A stretch of 64,000 nt of DNA from Pseudomonas gingeri (lineage in GTDB: Bacteria > Pseudomonadota > Gammaproteobacteria > Pseudomonadales > Pseudomonadaceae). Numbering within the stretch: position 1 is the stretch's first letter; every line of letters begins with the position of its first letter. Made by a program: the position numbers and the translations under genes. The stretch lies in contig NZ_JACAOS010000003.1 of the NCBI RefSeq assembly GCF_013386165.1, forward strand, positions 724,343-788,342, in the 5' to 3' direction. The notes under the pieces were generated by a model. That model was given only the letters and a program-made list of their open reading frames with translations. It ran no database searches and was not told the origin of the DNA. This document shows positions 9,487-17,690 of the stretch, piece after piece.

Positions 9487-9513
9487 ACACAGTGTTTGGC
9501 CCTGTGTTCAATC
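9481..9513. terminator. bidirectional hairpin terminator spanning two stop codons
   Basis: GATTGAACACAG (9481-9492) and CTGTGTTCAATC (9502-9513) form a perfect 12-bp stem with a 9-base loop. Both the stop codon of the SRPBCC gene (+) and that of the kinase gene (-) lie inside it. No long T tract follows, so efficiency is uncertain, but the convergent position makes a shared terminator the natural reading. Confidence 0.65.
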
Positions 9514-10902
9514 CACGGCAATCAGGTTGTCCCGGCAACTGAGGATCAAGCGTGCACCAGCCTGCTCGCTGGTGCCGATGTCGAGGGTGAAACCGTGCAG
9601 GTTGACGATGGCGGCGACAATCGACAAGCCGAGGCCGAAGCCACCGTGCTGGGCACCTTCGTCGCAGCGATAGAAACGCTGGAACACCGCTTCGCGCTCG
9701 GACACCGGGATACCCGGGCCGGAGTCGAGGACTTCGATACGGGTACTGCCCGCATCGTGGGTGGCCATCAATATCACCTCGCCACCCGGCGGGGTGAACT
9801 TGATCGAATTACTCAGGAGGTTGGCCAGGGCTTCGAACAGCAGCGCCCGATCGCCGGTGATTGCCGGCAAGGTCTCGGGGGCCTCGAGGCGCAGGTGGAT
9901 CTCGGCTTCCTCGGCCAACGGCAGGTAGAAGTCATGCAGTTCGTGAAGTAACGGCAAGGGGTCGAGCACCAGGAAGCCGGAGCGGCGCTGGTGGTCTTCC
10001 AGTTCGGAAATGCGCAGCAAACCGCGAAAACGCGCCATCAAGGTGTCGGTCTCGGCAATCACCCCATCCAGTTGCAGGGACTCGGGCGAGCCGTCGACGG
10101 TCTGTTGCTGGATCCGATACAGCTGCGCGCGCAAGCGGGTCAGTGGCGTGCGCAGATCATGGGCGATGTTGTCGCAGACGCCCTTGACCTCGTGCATCAG
10201 CTTTTCGATCCGGTCGAGCATGGCGTTGACGATCGCTGCCAGCATGTCCAGTTCATCACGACGGTTCGACAGCGGCAGGCGATGGCCCAGGTCGCCGGCG
10301 ATGATCGACTCGGCACTGGCCTGGATGGCCCGTATCCGTCGAATCGGCCGTCGCCGCAGCAGGTGCCAGCCGGCGACGCCGGGCAGAATGGTCAGCGACA
10401 CCGCCCAGAACAGGGCATGGATAATAATCCGTGTTACACCGAACAACGAGCCGTTGTCGCGCACCAGCACCAGCCAGCGCCCGTCGTGGGTCTGGGTGAC
10501 CACCGCGTCGCAACTGTCCTGGGGCAGGTTCGGGTCATCGGAGTCGATACAGTCGGCCAACTGATGGATTCGGCCGTCCATGGGCAGGTCGGGCGGAATT
10601 TCCTGGATCGGGCCACTGAGATGCAGCTTCTGTTCGTTGAACAGGCCATACGCATCCACCCCACGCATGTCGAAGGTCATGCTGGTGGTCAGCGCTTCCA
10701 TCAGCGGTTGGCCCTGGAAGCGTGAAAACAGGTGCTGGCGTTGCATCAGGGAATGGCGGGCGAGGGTACTCAGGTAACCGGAAACCTCGTAGTACAACAC
10801 CCCCATCAGGCTGCAGCTCCACGCCACGAACAGAAAGCTGTAGAGCGCCAGCAGCCTGCTGGTGGAGGAGCGCCAACCTTTAGAGGGGTTCGGCAATGAC
10901 AT
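9508..10902 (-). CDS. sensor histidine kinase (HAMP, HisKA, HATPase)
   Basis: A 464-residue membrane kinase. One transmembrane segment near residues 15-38 and another near 160-180 bracket a periplasmic sensor domain of about 120 residues. A HAMP linker follows (RRRPIRRIRAIQASAESI). The phosphoacceptor H box is CDNIAHDLRTPLTRLR, the N box is LANLLSNSIKF, and the ATP-lid glycine boxes are DSGPGIP and GGFGLGLSI, all intact. It overlaps the response regulator gene by 23 bases, indicating coupled translation. Signal unknown; the divergent neighbour opgD raises the possibility of an envelope or osmotic cue. Confidence 0.93.
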   Translation of the reverse strand: MSLPNPSKGWRSSTSRLLALYSFLFVAWSCSLMGVLYYEVSGYLSTLARHSLMQRQHLFSRFQGQPLMEALTTSMTFDMRGVDAYGLFNEQKLHLSGPIQEIPPDLPMDGRIHQLADCIDSDDPNLPQDSCDAVVTQTHDGRWLVLVRDNGSLFGVTRIIIHALFWAVSLTILPGVAGWHLLRRRPIRRIRAIQASAESIIAGDLGHRLPLSNRRDELDMLAAIVNAMLDRIEKLMHEVKGVCDNIAHDLRTPLTRLRAQLYRIQQQTVDGSPESLQLDGVIAETDTLMARFRGLLRISELEDHQRRSGFLVLDPLPLLHELHDFYLPLAEEAEIHLRLEAPETLPAITGDRALLFEALANLLSNSIKFTPPGGEVILMATHDAGSTRIEVLDSGPGIPVSEREAVFQRFYRCDEGAQHGGFGLGLSIVAAIVNLHGFTLDIGTSEQAGARLILSCRDNLIAVD

Positions 10903-11563
10903 AGCCTGAGCCTCGCACGGTACGGATCAGCGGCGCCAGGCCCGGGCCGTCGATCTTCTTGCGCAGGCGACCGATATGCACGTCGATCAGGTTGGTGCCG
11001 GGGTCGAAGTGATAACCCCAGACTTCCTCGAAAATCATCATTCGCGAGAGGATCTGCCCGGTATTGCGCATCAGGAATTCCAGCAGCTTGTATTCGGTGG
11101 GCAACAAGCTTAACAGCTGTTCGGCCCGGGAAGCTTCCCGGGTCATCAGATTGAGTTCCAGATCGGCCACCCGCAGCGAGGTTTCGAACTCCCGCGCCGG
11201 GCTCTTGCGCCGCAACAGCACTTCGACCCGAGCGGCCATTTCGTCGGAGGCGAACGGCTTGGTCAGGTAATCGTCGCCGCCGGCACGCAGGCCGCGCACG
11301 CGCTCGTCGACATCCGAGAGGGCGCTGATCATCAGGATCGGCGTGGCCACCCCGATGGTTCGCAGCGTGGTGACGATGGCCAGGCCATCGAGCTCCGGCA
11401 GCATGCGATCCAGGGTAATCAGGTCATAGTCGCCGCTGACAGCGCGGACCAGGCCTTCACGGCCATTGTCGACCCAGTCAACTTCAAGCCCGTGGCTGCT
11501 CAGTTCAGCCACGATTTCCTTGGCGGTTACAGCATCATCTTCGATGGTCAGGATGCGGGTCAT
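10880..11563 (-). CDS. OmpR-family response regulator
   Basis: A 227-residue two-domain regulator. The receiver domain has the acidic pair (IEDD), the phosphoacceptor Asp in LITLDRMLPELDG and the lysine in DDYLTKPF. The C-terminal winged helix ends in RKKIDGPGLAPLIRTVRGSGY, typical of OmpR/PhoB DNA-binding domains. I set the start at the ATG at 11563 (MTRILTIEDD); 15 upstream codons are open but not family-like. It is cotranscribed with the kinase gene and divergent from opgD. Confidence 0.93.
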   Translation of the reverse strand: MTRILTIEDDAVTAKEIVAELSSHGLEVDWVDNGREGLVRAVSGDYDLITLDRMLPELDGLAIVTTLRTIGVATPILMISALSDVDERVRGLRAGGDDYLTKPFASDEMAARVEVLLRRKSPAREFETSLRVADLELNLMTREASRAEQLLSLLPTEYKLLEFLMRNTGQILSRMMIFEEVWGYHFDPGTNLIDVHIGRLRKKIDGPGLAPLIRTVRGSGYVIAEPL

Positions 11564-11879
11564 GGGTTGCCTCGACGGACCTTCAAAACAAGTGGGCAAG
11601 TGTGCCAAGAACCCCGTGAAAACATTCTGAACAAATCTTCACGGGCCCTGGGCAGCTATTCACAGGGTGCCTCGAGTCTACAGAGAGGCTGGAAACATAT
11701 AGCCACACCTTGGCTGAATAAAGCCTGTCAGTAAGTTTTCTGTAGGATATTGCGAACCGTCACGGGTATTTGTTATCTGTTACCTGTAGCCGCATTCGTT
11801 CGCAGTCTTGAACGAGCGCTTCTTTTGATCCGGCACCCAAGGGCGCCGGATGTCTGGTAGCTCCTGTACGGGTCTTTTT
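11564..11879. other. intergenic region between two-component system and opgD, with inverted repeat
   Basis: About 316 bases between divergent transcripts and no convincing gene. CCCGTGAA (11613-11620) and TTCACGGG (11638-11645) form a perfect 8-bp inverted repeat with a 17-base spacer, close to the regulator gene and a candidate autoregulatory site. Further on, ATCCGGC pairs with GCCGGAT around 11840, a possible leader hairpin for opgD. I did not assign promoter elements. Confidence 0.5.
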
Positions 11880-13499
11880 ATGCACCGCCGCAATCTTTTG
11901 AAAGCTTCCATGGCCCTGGCGGCCTACACCGGCCTGTCGGCCAGTGGTCTGTTCGCGGCTCGGGCGCTTGCCGCCACCGCGGATGGCGAGATAGAACACT
12001 TCGACTTCGAGACCTTGCAGGCCCACGCGAAAACACTTGCGGCCAAGGACTATGTCAGCACCCGTCAGGTGTTGCCGCAGTCCCTGGCGGACATGACGCC
12101 GCAGCAGTTCAACGCCATTGAGTACGATGCCCGGCACTCGCTGTGGAATGAACTCAAGGGCCAGTTGGACATGCAGTTCTTTCACGTAGGCATGGGTTTC
12201 AAGCAACCGGTGCGCATGTACAGCGCCGACGCGCAGACACGTCAGGCCCGGGAAGTGCATTTCCGTCCGGCGTTGTTCAACTATGCCCGCAGTGGCATCG
12301 ACCCATCGCGGCTCAAGGGCGACCTGGGGTTCTCCGGCTTCAAGCTGTTCAAGGCCCCGGAAATCGACCAGCACGACATTGTCTCGTTCCTCGGCGCCAG
12401 TTACTTCCGCGCGGTGGACAAGACCGGGCAATACGGCCTGTCGGCGCGTGGCTTGGCGATCGATACCTATGGGAAGAAGCGCGAGGAGTTTCCCGATTTC
12501 ACCCATTTCTGGTTCGAAACCCCGGACAAGGACAGCACACGTTTTGTGGTCTATGCCTTGCTCGACTCGCCAAGCGCCACCGGTGCCTACCGTTTCGACA
12601 TCGATTGCCAGGCCGAGCAGGTGGTGATGGCGGTCGACGCCCATATCAACGCACGTACCGCCATCGAACAGTTGGGCATCGCGCCGATGACCAGCATGTT
12701 CAGTTGCGGCACCCATGAACGACGCATGTGCGACACCCTTCACCCGCAGATCCACGACTCCGACCGCCTGGCCATGTGGCGTGGCAACGGCGAGTGGATC
12801 TGCCGACCGCTGAACAACCCGGCGCTGTTGCAGTTCAACGCCTTCGCCGACAAGGACCCGAAGGGTTTCGGCCTGGTGCAGACCGATCATGAGTTTGCCA
12901 GCTACCAGGACACCGTGGACTGGTACAGCCGGCGTCCGAGCCTGTGGGTCGAGCCGACCACGGCTTGGGGCGAGGGCTCCGTCGACCTGCTGGAAATCCC
13001 GACCACGGGTGAGACCCTGGACAATATCGTGGCGTTCTGGACGCCCAAGGAACCAGTGGCGGCGGGGGCTTCGTTGAACTACGGCTACAAACTCTACTGG
13101 AGCGCGATGCCGCCGGTGGGGACGTCGTTGGCACGGGTGCACGCGACCCGTTCGGGCATGGGTGGGTTTGTCGAAGGTTGGGCGCCGGGGGAGCATAACC
13201 CCGAGGTCTGGGCCCGGCGTTTTGCCGTGGACTTTACGGGAGGTGGGTTGGAGCGTCTTTCCCTGGCGGCCGAGATCGAGCCGGTGGTGACGACGTCCTG
13301 CGGTGAAGTGAAGGATATCGATGTCCTCAAGCTGGACGAGATCAACGGCTATCGGGTGACGTTCGACTGGTACCCGAGCGACGACCGGGTCGACCCGGTG
13401 GAGCTGCGGCTGTTCATTCGCACCCATGACCGGACCTTGAGCGAAACCTGGTTGTACCAGTACTTCCCGCCGGCTCCGGATAAGCGGCGCTATACCTGA
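11880..13499 (+). CDS. opgD: glucans biosynthesis protein D, periplasmic (OpgD/MdoD)
   Basis: A 539-residue protein of the MdoG/OpgD family, which acts in the periplasm on osmoregulated periplasmic beta-glucans. It starts [20 protein letters not shown], a twin-arginine (Tat) signal, which is the known difference between OpgD and the Sec-exported OpgG. The next region, [20 protein letters not shown], is the family's N-terminal domain start. The ATG at 11880 is preferred to an in-frame ATG 30 bases upstream because it puts the twin arginines at residues 3-4. It stands alone, divergent from the two-component genes. A 675-codon open frame antisense to it is a shadow. Confidence 0.95.
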   Translation: MHRRNLLKASMALAAYTGLSASGLFAARALAATADGEIEHFDFETLQAHAKTLAAKDYVSTRQVLPQSLADMTPQQFNAIEYDARHSLWNELKGQLDMQFFHVGMGFKQPVRMYSADAQTRQAREVHFRPALFNYARSGIDPSRLKGDLGFSGFKLFKAPEIDQHDIVSFLGASYFRAVDKTGQYGLSARGLAIDTYGKKREEFPDFTHFWFETPDKDSTRFVVYALLDSPSATGAYRFDIDCQAEQVVMAVDAHINARTAIEQLGIAPMTSMFSCGTHERRMCDTLHPQIHDSDRLAMWRGNGEWICRPLNNPALLQFNAFADKDPKGFGLVQTDHEFASYQDTVDWYSRRPSLWVEPTTAWGEGSVDLLEIPTTGETLDNIVAFWTPKEPVAAGASLNYGYKLYWSAMPPVGTSLARVHATRSGMGGFVEGWAPGEHNPEVWARRFAVDFTGGGLERLSLAAEIEPVVTTSCGEVKDIDVLKLDEINGYRVTFDWYPSDDRVDPVELRLFIRTHDRTLSETWLYQYFPPAPDKRRYT

Positions 13500-13525
13500 T
13501 AGGAAGATTTGCGGTCTGACACCGT

Positions 13526-13662
13526 CTTGTGGCGAGCGGGCTTGCCCGCGCTCGGCTGCGAAGCAGTCGCAAAACTGGTCATCTCGGCCTGTCTGACAGA
13601 CCGAGTTCTCCGATTTCAGGGCCGCTTCGCGTCCCAGCGCGGGCAAGCCCGCTCGCCACAAG
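13526..13662. repeat. REPIN-like palindromic repeat, copy 1
   Basis: A 137-bp element whose ends are inverted copies of a REP sequence (CTTGTGGCGAGCGGGCTTGC at the left, its reverse complement at the right). The middle also pairs partly: GCTGCGAAGCAG against GGGCCGCTTCGCG. It lies between convergent opgD and msrA. A near-identical element is at 44450-44598. Confidence 0.88.
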
Positions 13663-13701
13663 CCCTGGCCAGACTCAAGATCTGGCCTAGGGGGCTCGCC
13701 G

Positions 13702-14430
13702 TCAGTTGGCGTTCGGCACCAGCACCGGGTCAGCCTGGTACAGCTGCGGCTCAATGCGCTTGAGGTTTTCCACCTTCGGCAAATCATTGATGGCGATATA
13801 CGGTGCGGACGGGTGCAACGTCAGGTAGTTCTGGTGATAACCCTCGGCCGGGTAGAACACCTTGCCGTCCTCTATCCGGGTGACGATCGCGGCAGGAAAC
13901 GCCTTGGCCGCATCCAACTGGGCGATATAGGCCTTGGCGATGGTTTCCTGCTCGGCATTCATCGGGAAAATCGCCGAACGATACTGCGTGCCGCTATCCG
14001 GCCCCTGACGGTTAAGCTCCGTCGGGTTATGGGCCACCGAGAAAAACACCTGCAACAGCTGCCCATAACTGACCTTGCTCGGGTCATAGGTCACCTGTAC
14101 CGATTCGGCGTGTCCGGTCGAACCTTCGCCCACCGATTCGTAAAGGGCGGTATTCGCCGCTCCGCCGGTATAACCCGACACCGCGTTCTCAACCCCGCGG
14201 ACATGCTGGAACACCCCCTGGACGCCCCAGAAACAGCCGCCGGCAAACACTGCCGTGGCCTTGCCGCTGGCGCCGGCCGCTTGATCCAGCGCCGGTGGGG
14301 CGATCTGCACCGCATCCTCGGCCGACCAGGCCAGGCGCTGGAACATCAGCACCGACAGGGACAGGGTGGCGATCCCGGCGATTATCAGCAGCGGCGACTT
14401 GGTTTTTTGTTGCAGTACTGGCGTATTCAT
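13702..14430 (-). CDS. msrA: peptide-methionine (S)-S-oxide reductase, exported/membrane-anchored
   Basis: A 242-residue MsrA. The catalytic motif GGCFWGVQGVFQ carries the nucleophilic cysteine. A hydrophobic segment at residues 14-32 (SPLLIIAGIATLSLSVLMF), ending near WSAED, acts as a signal or membrane anchor, so this copy works outside the cytoplasm. The ATG at 14430 is chosen because GAGG lies 9 bases upstream; the in-frame ATG at 14439 sits directly on that site. It is the last gene of msrB-dipZ-msrA, 20 bases after dipZ. DipZ presumably supplies the electrons that recycle it. Confidence 0.93.
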   Translation of the reverse strand: MNTPVLQQKTKSPLLIIAGIATLSLSVLMFQRLAWSAEDAVQIAPPALDQAAGASGKATAVFAGGCFWGVQGVFQHVRGVENAVSGYTGGAANTALYESVGEGSTGHAESVQVTYDPSKVSYGQLLQVFFSVAHNPTELNRQGPDSGTQYRSAIFPMNAEQETIAKAYIAQLDAAKAFPAAIVTRIEDGKVFYPAEGYHQNYLTLHPSAPYIAINDLPKVENLKRIEPQLYQADPVLVPNAN

Positions 14431-14450
14431 CGTGTTCATCCTCGTGGCGA

Positions 14451-16256
14451 TCAACCGAAGGTAAAGGCGTAGGCTTGTACGCCGGGATCGAGAAATTCGA
14501 TGGAGAAGGTGTGCTCGCCGATGTCCCCTGACTGGCGCACCAGTTGGTACAGACGCTGCTCGGTCACCATGCCGTCGCCGTTGGCGTCAGTATCGGTGCC
14601 GTGGTTGGCGCCCGGGACCGTGCCGTCGATGCGCACCTTGAAGTGCACCGGCTTGCCGTCCGCGCCAGGGCCCAGCACCAGGTGCAGGTCGCGGGCGTGG
14701 AAGCGGTAGACCACCTGGCCAGGGGCCTGGTTGAGCGTCACTTGTTCGGCGTGAGCGGTCCATTGACCGTCCAGGCCCCACTGGTTCAAGGCCGGCTGTT
14801 GCGGCGCCGCGTAGTTTTTCGATTTGTCCGCCACCTGGTCGCCCGGCGAGGCGAAGTTCTCGGCGCGGTCATAACCCAGGTAGGTTTCCGGCGATTTCAC
14901 TTCGGCTTCATCGGCGGCCTGCATCACGCCCTGGGCCTGGTTACTGACCATGCCGCCGGAGACGTTCTGGTGACCGGCCTCTTTCAGCAGTTGCTGGATC
15001 ACCTGCTCGGAGCCTTCGTAGTCGCCTTCACCGAAGTGGTGATAACGCACACGGCCCTGGGCATCGACGAAGTAGTGGGCTGGCCAGTACTGGTTGTTGA
15101 AACCGCGCCAGATCGCATAGTTGTTGTCGATGGCCACCGGGTACTGGATGCCCAGCTTGGTGACGGCCTGACGGACGTTGTCGATATCGCGTTCGAAGGC
15201 GAATTCCGGTGCATGCACGCCGATCACCACCAGGCCCTGGTCGTGGTACTTCTGTGCCCAGGCATTGACGTAGGGCAGGCTGCGCAGGCAGTTGATGCAG
15301 GAGTAGGTCCAGAAGTCGATCAATACCACCTTACCCTTGAGGTCGGCGGCGCTCAGCGGTGCGGAGTTGAGCCACTGCACGGCGCCCGACAGGTCCGGCA
15401 GGGTGCCTTCCACCGGCAGCGCACGTTCCGCGCCGCCGGTCTTGACGGCCATGGCCATCATGCTGCCGTTCGGTTGACCGGCATCGCTGTTGACCGCCGC
15501 CATCATGGCGCCGCCTTGCTCTGGTGCCTTCTTCGGCGTCAGGTTGTCGAGCAGCTTCTGTTCAAGGCCCGAAGTGGCGACCGTGGAGACTCGGGTCAGA
15601 ATTCCGGTGTCCAGGCCCAGGGCGATGGCGACCACGCCGATCAGCATGGCCGCACCCAGCCCGCGACGCAGCCATTGGCCGGTGCCGAGGTTGCGCTTCA
15701 TGGTGCTGAACAGCTTGCCACCGATCAGCAGCGCCCCGGCCAGGGACGTGGCGGCACCGGCGGCGTAGGCCAGCAGTAACAAGGTGGTGCCGATGTTCGC
15801 GCCTTGCAGGGCGGCACCGGTGAGGATCAGGCCGAGAATCGGTCCGGCGCAGGGCGCCCACAACAGGCCAGTGGCGATGCCGAGCACAAACGACGAGCGG
15901 GGGCTGGGCGAGCCGTCGTGGCTTTGTGCCGAGCGCGACAACCGGTCACCGGCCGCCACCAGCGGCTGGGTCAGGCGTTCGGCCAGGTGCGGAAACAGCA
16001 GGGTAATGGCAAAGAACGCCATCAGCGCCATGGCCAGCCAACGACCGTACTGGTTGGCCTGCACCACCCAGCCACCGCCGACCGCCGCCAAAGTGGCGAC
16101 CAGGGCGAAGGTCAGGGCCATGCCGCAGAGCAACGGCAGGCCGCTGCGACGGAACGGCTCACCCGAACGGGCGAAGACGAAGGGCAGCACCGGCAGGATG
16201 CAGGGGCTGAGGATGGTCAGGAGACCGCCGAGGTAGGCCAGGATAAGCAGGAACAT
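14451..16256 (-). CDS. dipZ: DipZ-type thiol:disulfide interchange protein (CcdA-TlpA-CBM fusion)
   Basis: A 601-residue protein with three parts. Residues 1 to about 215 form a CcdA/DsbD-like membrane domain with the paired cysteines in ILSPCILPVLPF (Cys19) and WAPCAGPILG. Next is a thioredoxin/TlpA domain with the CxxC site in FWTYSCINCLRSLPYV. The last 150 residues are a carbohydrate-binding-module-like domain (from LGYDRAENFAS), as in the DipZ proteins. The membrane domain takes electrons from cytoplasmic thioredoxin and the TlpA domain passes them to periplasmic targets. Flanking msrB and msrA make the two reductases the likely clients. Confidence 0.92.
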   Translation of the reverse strand: MFLLILAYLGGLLTILSPCILPVLPFVFARSGEPFRRSGLPLLCGMALTFALVATLAAVGGGWVVQANQYGRWLAMALMAFFAITLLFPHLAERLTQPLVAAGDRLSRSAQSHDGSPSPRSSFVLGIATGLLWAPCAGPILGLILTGAALQGANIGTTLLLLAYAAGAATSLAGALLIGGKLFSTMKRNLGTGQWLRRGLGAAMLIGVVAIALGLDTGILTRVSTVATSGLEQKLLDNLTPKKAPEQGGAMMAAVNSDAGQPNGSMMAMAVKTGGAERALPVEGTLPDLSGAVQWLNSAPLSAADLKGKVVLIDFWTYSCINCLRSLPYVNAWAQKYHDQGLVVIGVHAPEFAFERDIDNVRQAVTKLGIQYPVAIDNNYAIWRGFNNQYWPAHYFVDAQGRVRYHHFGEGDYEGSEQVIQQLLKEAGHQNVSGGMVSNQAQGVMQAADEAEVKSPETYLGYDRAENFASPGDQVADKSKNYAAPQQPALNQWGLDGQWTAHAEQVTLNQAPGQVVYRFHARDLHLVLGPGADGKPVHFKVRIDGTVPGANHGTDTDANGDGMVTEQRLYQLVRQSGDIGEHTFSIEFLDPGVQAYAFTFG

Positions 16257-16283
16257 GATGGAGTCCTTGTTGAAACGTGGAAA

Positions 16284-16802
16284 TCAGGCCGCGCCGGGGG
16301 CGAAGGTCATGGCGACGCCGTTCATGCAGTAGCGCAGGCCGGTGGGCTGCGGCCCGTCGGGGAACACATGGCCCAGGTGGCCGCCGCAACGGTGGCAGTG
16401 CACTTCGGTGCGCGAAACGCCGAAGGAAGTGTCGCGGCGAGTGGCCACGGCGCTTTCCAGCGGTGCGGTGAAGCTCGGCCAGCCGGTGCGGCTGTCATAC
16501 TTGGCGGCTGATGAAAACAGCGTCAGGCGGCAGCCCGCGCAGGCAAACACGCCGTCGCGGTGCTCTTCATTGAGGGCGCTGCTGTAGGGCCGCTCGGTGC
16601 CTTCGTGGCGCAGCACTTCGTACTGCTCATCGCTGAGCATCGACTTCCACTCGGCGTCGCTGTGGCTGACTTCGAAAGTCTCATCGGTATCGGCCGAACG
16701 GCTGCCGCTGCCGAAGGTGGCACCCACGGCACGCCAGTCGAACAGGCCGGCGGCGAGCAGGGTGGCGGCACTGGAAACAAGAAATCGTCTTCTGGAGGAC
16801 AT
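16284..16802 (-). CDS. msrB: peptide-methionine (R)-S-oxide reductase, Tat-exported
   Basis: A 172-residue MsrB. The N-terminus MSSRRRFLVSSAATLLAAGL has a twin-arginine-like signal. The SelR domain follows, with zinc-site pairs CAGC and CHRC, TGWPSF, and the catalytic cysteine in RYCMNGVAM (the family usually reads RYC.N). It is the first gene of the msrB-dipZ-msrA operon, 27 bases before dipZ, and is divergent from a two-component system. With MsrA it covers both methionine-sulfoxide diastereomers in the periplasm. Confidence 0.94.
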   Translation of the reverse strand: MSSRRRFLVSSAATLLAAGLFDWRAVGATFGSGSRSADTDETFEVSHSDAEWKSMLSDEQYEVLRHEGTERPYSSALNEEHRDGVFACAGCRLTLFSSAAKYDSRTGWPSFTAPLESAVATRRDTSFGVSRTEVHCHRCGGHLGHVFPDGPQPTGLRYCMNGVAMTFAPGAA

Positions 16803-16873
16803 GGCGTCGCGTCCACGGTGATTGATCAGGCTTTCATTGTCGGGCGGCGAGGGTCGCCAAATCCTCCCGTAAA

Positions 16874-16891
16874 GTTAACTTATTTGTGAAC
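16874..16891. promoter_or_regulatory. candidate response-regulator binding site (direct repeat)
   Basis: GTTAAC (16874-16879) and GTGAAC (16886-16891) are spaced 12 bases start to start, close to the helical-turn spacing bound by OmpR-family dimers. They lie between msrB and the divergent regulator gene, in an AT-richer patch. Support is positional only. Confidence 0.4.
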
Positions 16892-16973
16892 ATTGCCCTG
16901 TGGCGATCCGGCACAATGACCCAGGCGTCGTTTCCGGCGCTTATCGATAGAGTGTCCCGCACGAAGGCTGCCC

Positions 16974-17690
16974 ATGGATTCGCCCAAACGTATTCTGATC
17001 GTCGAAGATGACCTGCACCTGGCGGGCTTGCTGAGCCTGCACCTGCGGGACGAGGGTTATGACGTCACCCACTGCGCCGACGGCAACCTCGGTCTTGCCC
17101 AATTGAGCAAAGGCTCCTGGGATGCGCTGATCCTCGACCTGATGCTGCCGGGCGTCGATGGCCTGGAGATCTGTCGGCAGGCACGGGCCATGGCGCGCTA
17201 CACGCCGATCATCATCACCAGCGCCCGCTCCAGCGAGATGCACCGGGTGCTCGGCTTGGAACTGGGCGCCGACGATTACCTGGCCAAGCCGTTCTCGATG
17301 CTCGAACTGGCGGCGCGGGTCAAAGCCTTGCTGCGCCGGGTCGATGCCTTGGCCAAGAGTTTGAAAATCGAAGCCGGAACCCTGGAGCAGGGCGGCCTGA
17401 GCCTCGACCCGCTGACGCGTGAGGCGATGGTCGACGGCAAGCTCCTGGACCTCACGCCACGGGAATTTGACCTGCTGCATTTCTTCATGAAAAACCCCGG
17501 TACCGTCTATTCGCGCATGGACCTGCTGAACCAGGTCTGGGGTTACCAGCACGACGGTTATGAACACACGGTCAACACCCATATCAATCGCCTGCGGGCC
17601 AAGATCGAAGCCGACCCGGCGCAACCCGAGCGGATTCTCACGGTCTGGGGCCGCGGCTATCGCTTCTCGCCGGTGAGTCGCCCGCAATGA
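16974..17690 (+). CDS. OmpR-family response regulator
   Basis: A 238-residue regulator. The receiver domain holds the acidic pair in VEDD, the phosphoacceptor in ALILDLMLPGVDG and the lysine in DDYLAKPFSM. The C-terminal winged helix ends in the RVW-type GRGYRF signature. The stop overlaps the start of the kinase gene (ATGA, 17687-17690). Being divergent from the periplasmic Msr operon, it is the best candidate to switch that operon on under envelope oxidative stress, as HprSR (YedVW) does for MsrPQ in Escherichia coli. That parallel is inference. Confidence 0.93.
   Translation: MDSPKRILIVEDDLHLAGLLSLHLRDEGYDVTHCADGNLGLAQLSKGSWDALILDLMLPGVDGLEICRQARAMARYTPIIITSARSSEMHRVLGLELGADDYLAKPFSMLELAARVKALLRRVDALAKSLKIEAGTLEQGGLSLDPLTREAMVDGKLLDLTPREFDLLHFFMKNPGTVYSRMDLLNQVWGYQHDGYEHTVNTHINRLRAKIEADPAQPERILTVWGRGYRFSPVSRPQ

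Noticed and set aside
11760..13787. 675-codon open frame on the minus strand
   Set aside because: Antisense to opgD, whose Tat signal and family motifs are clear. GC-rich third positions open such shadow frames.
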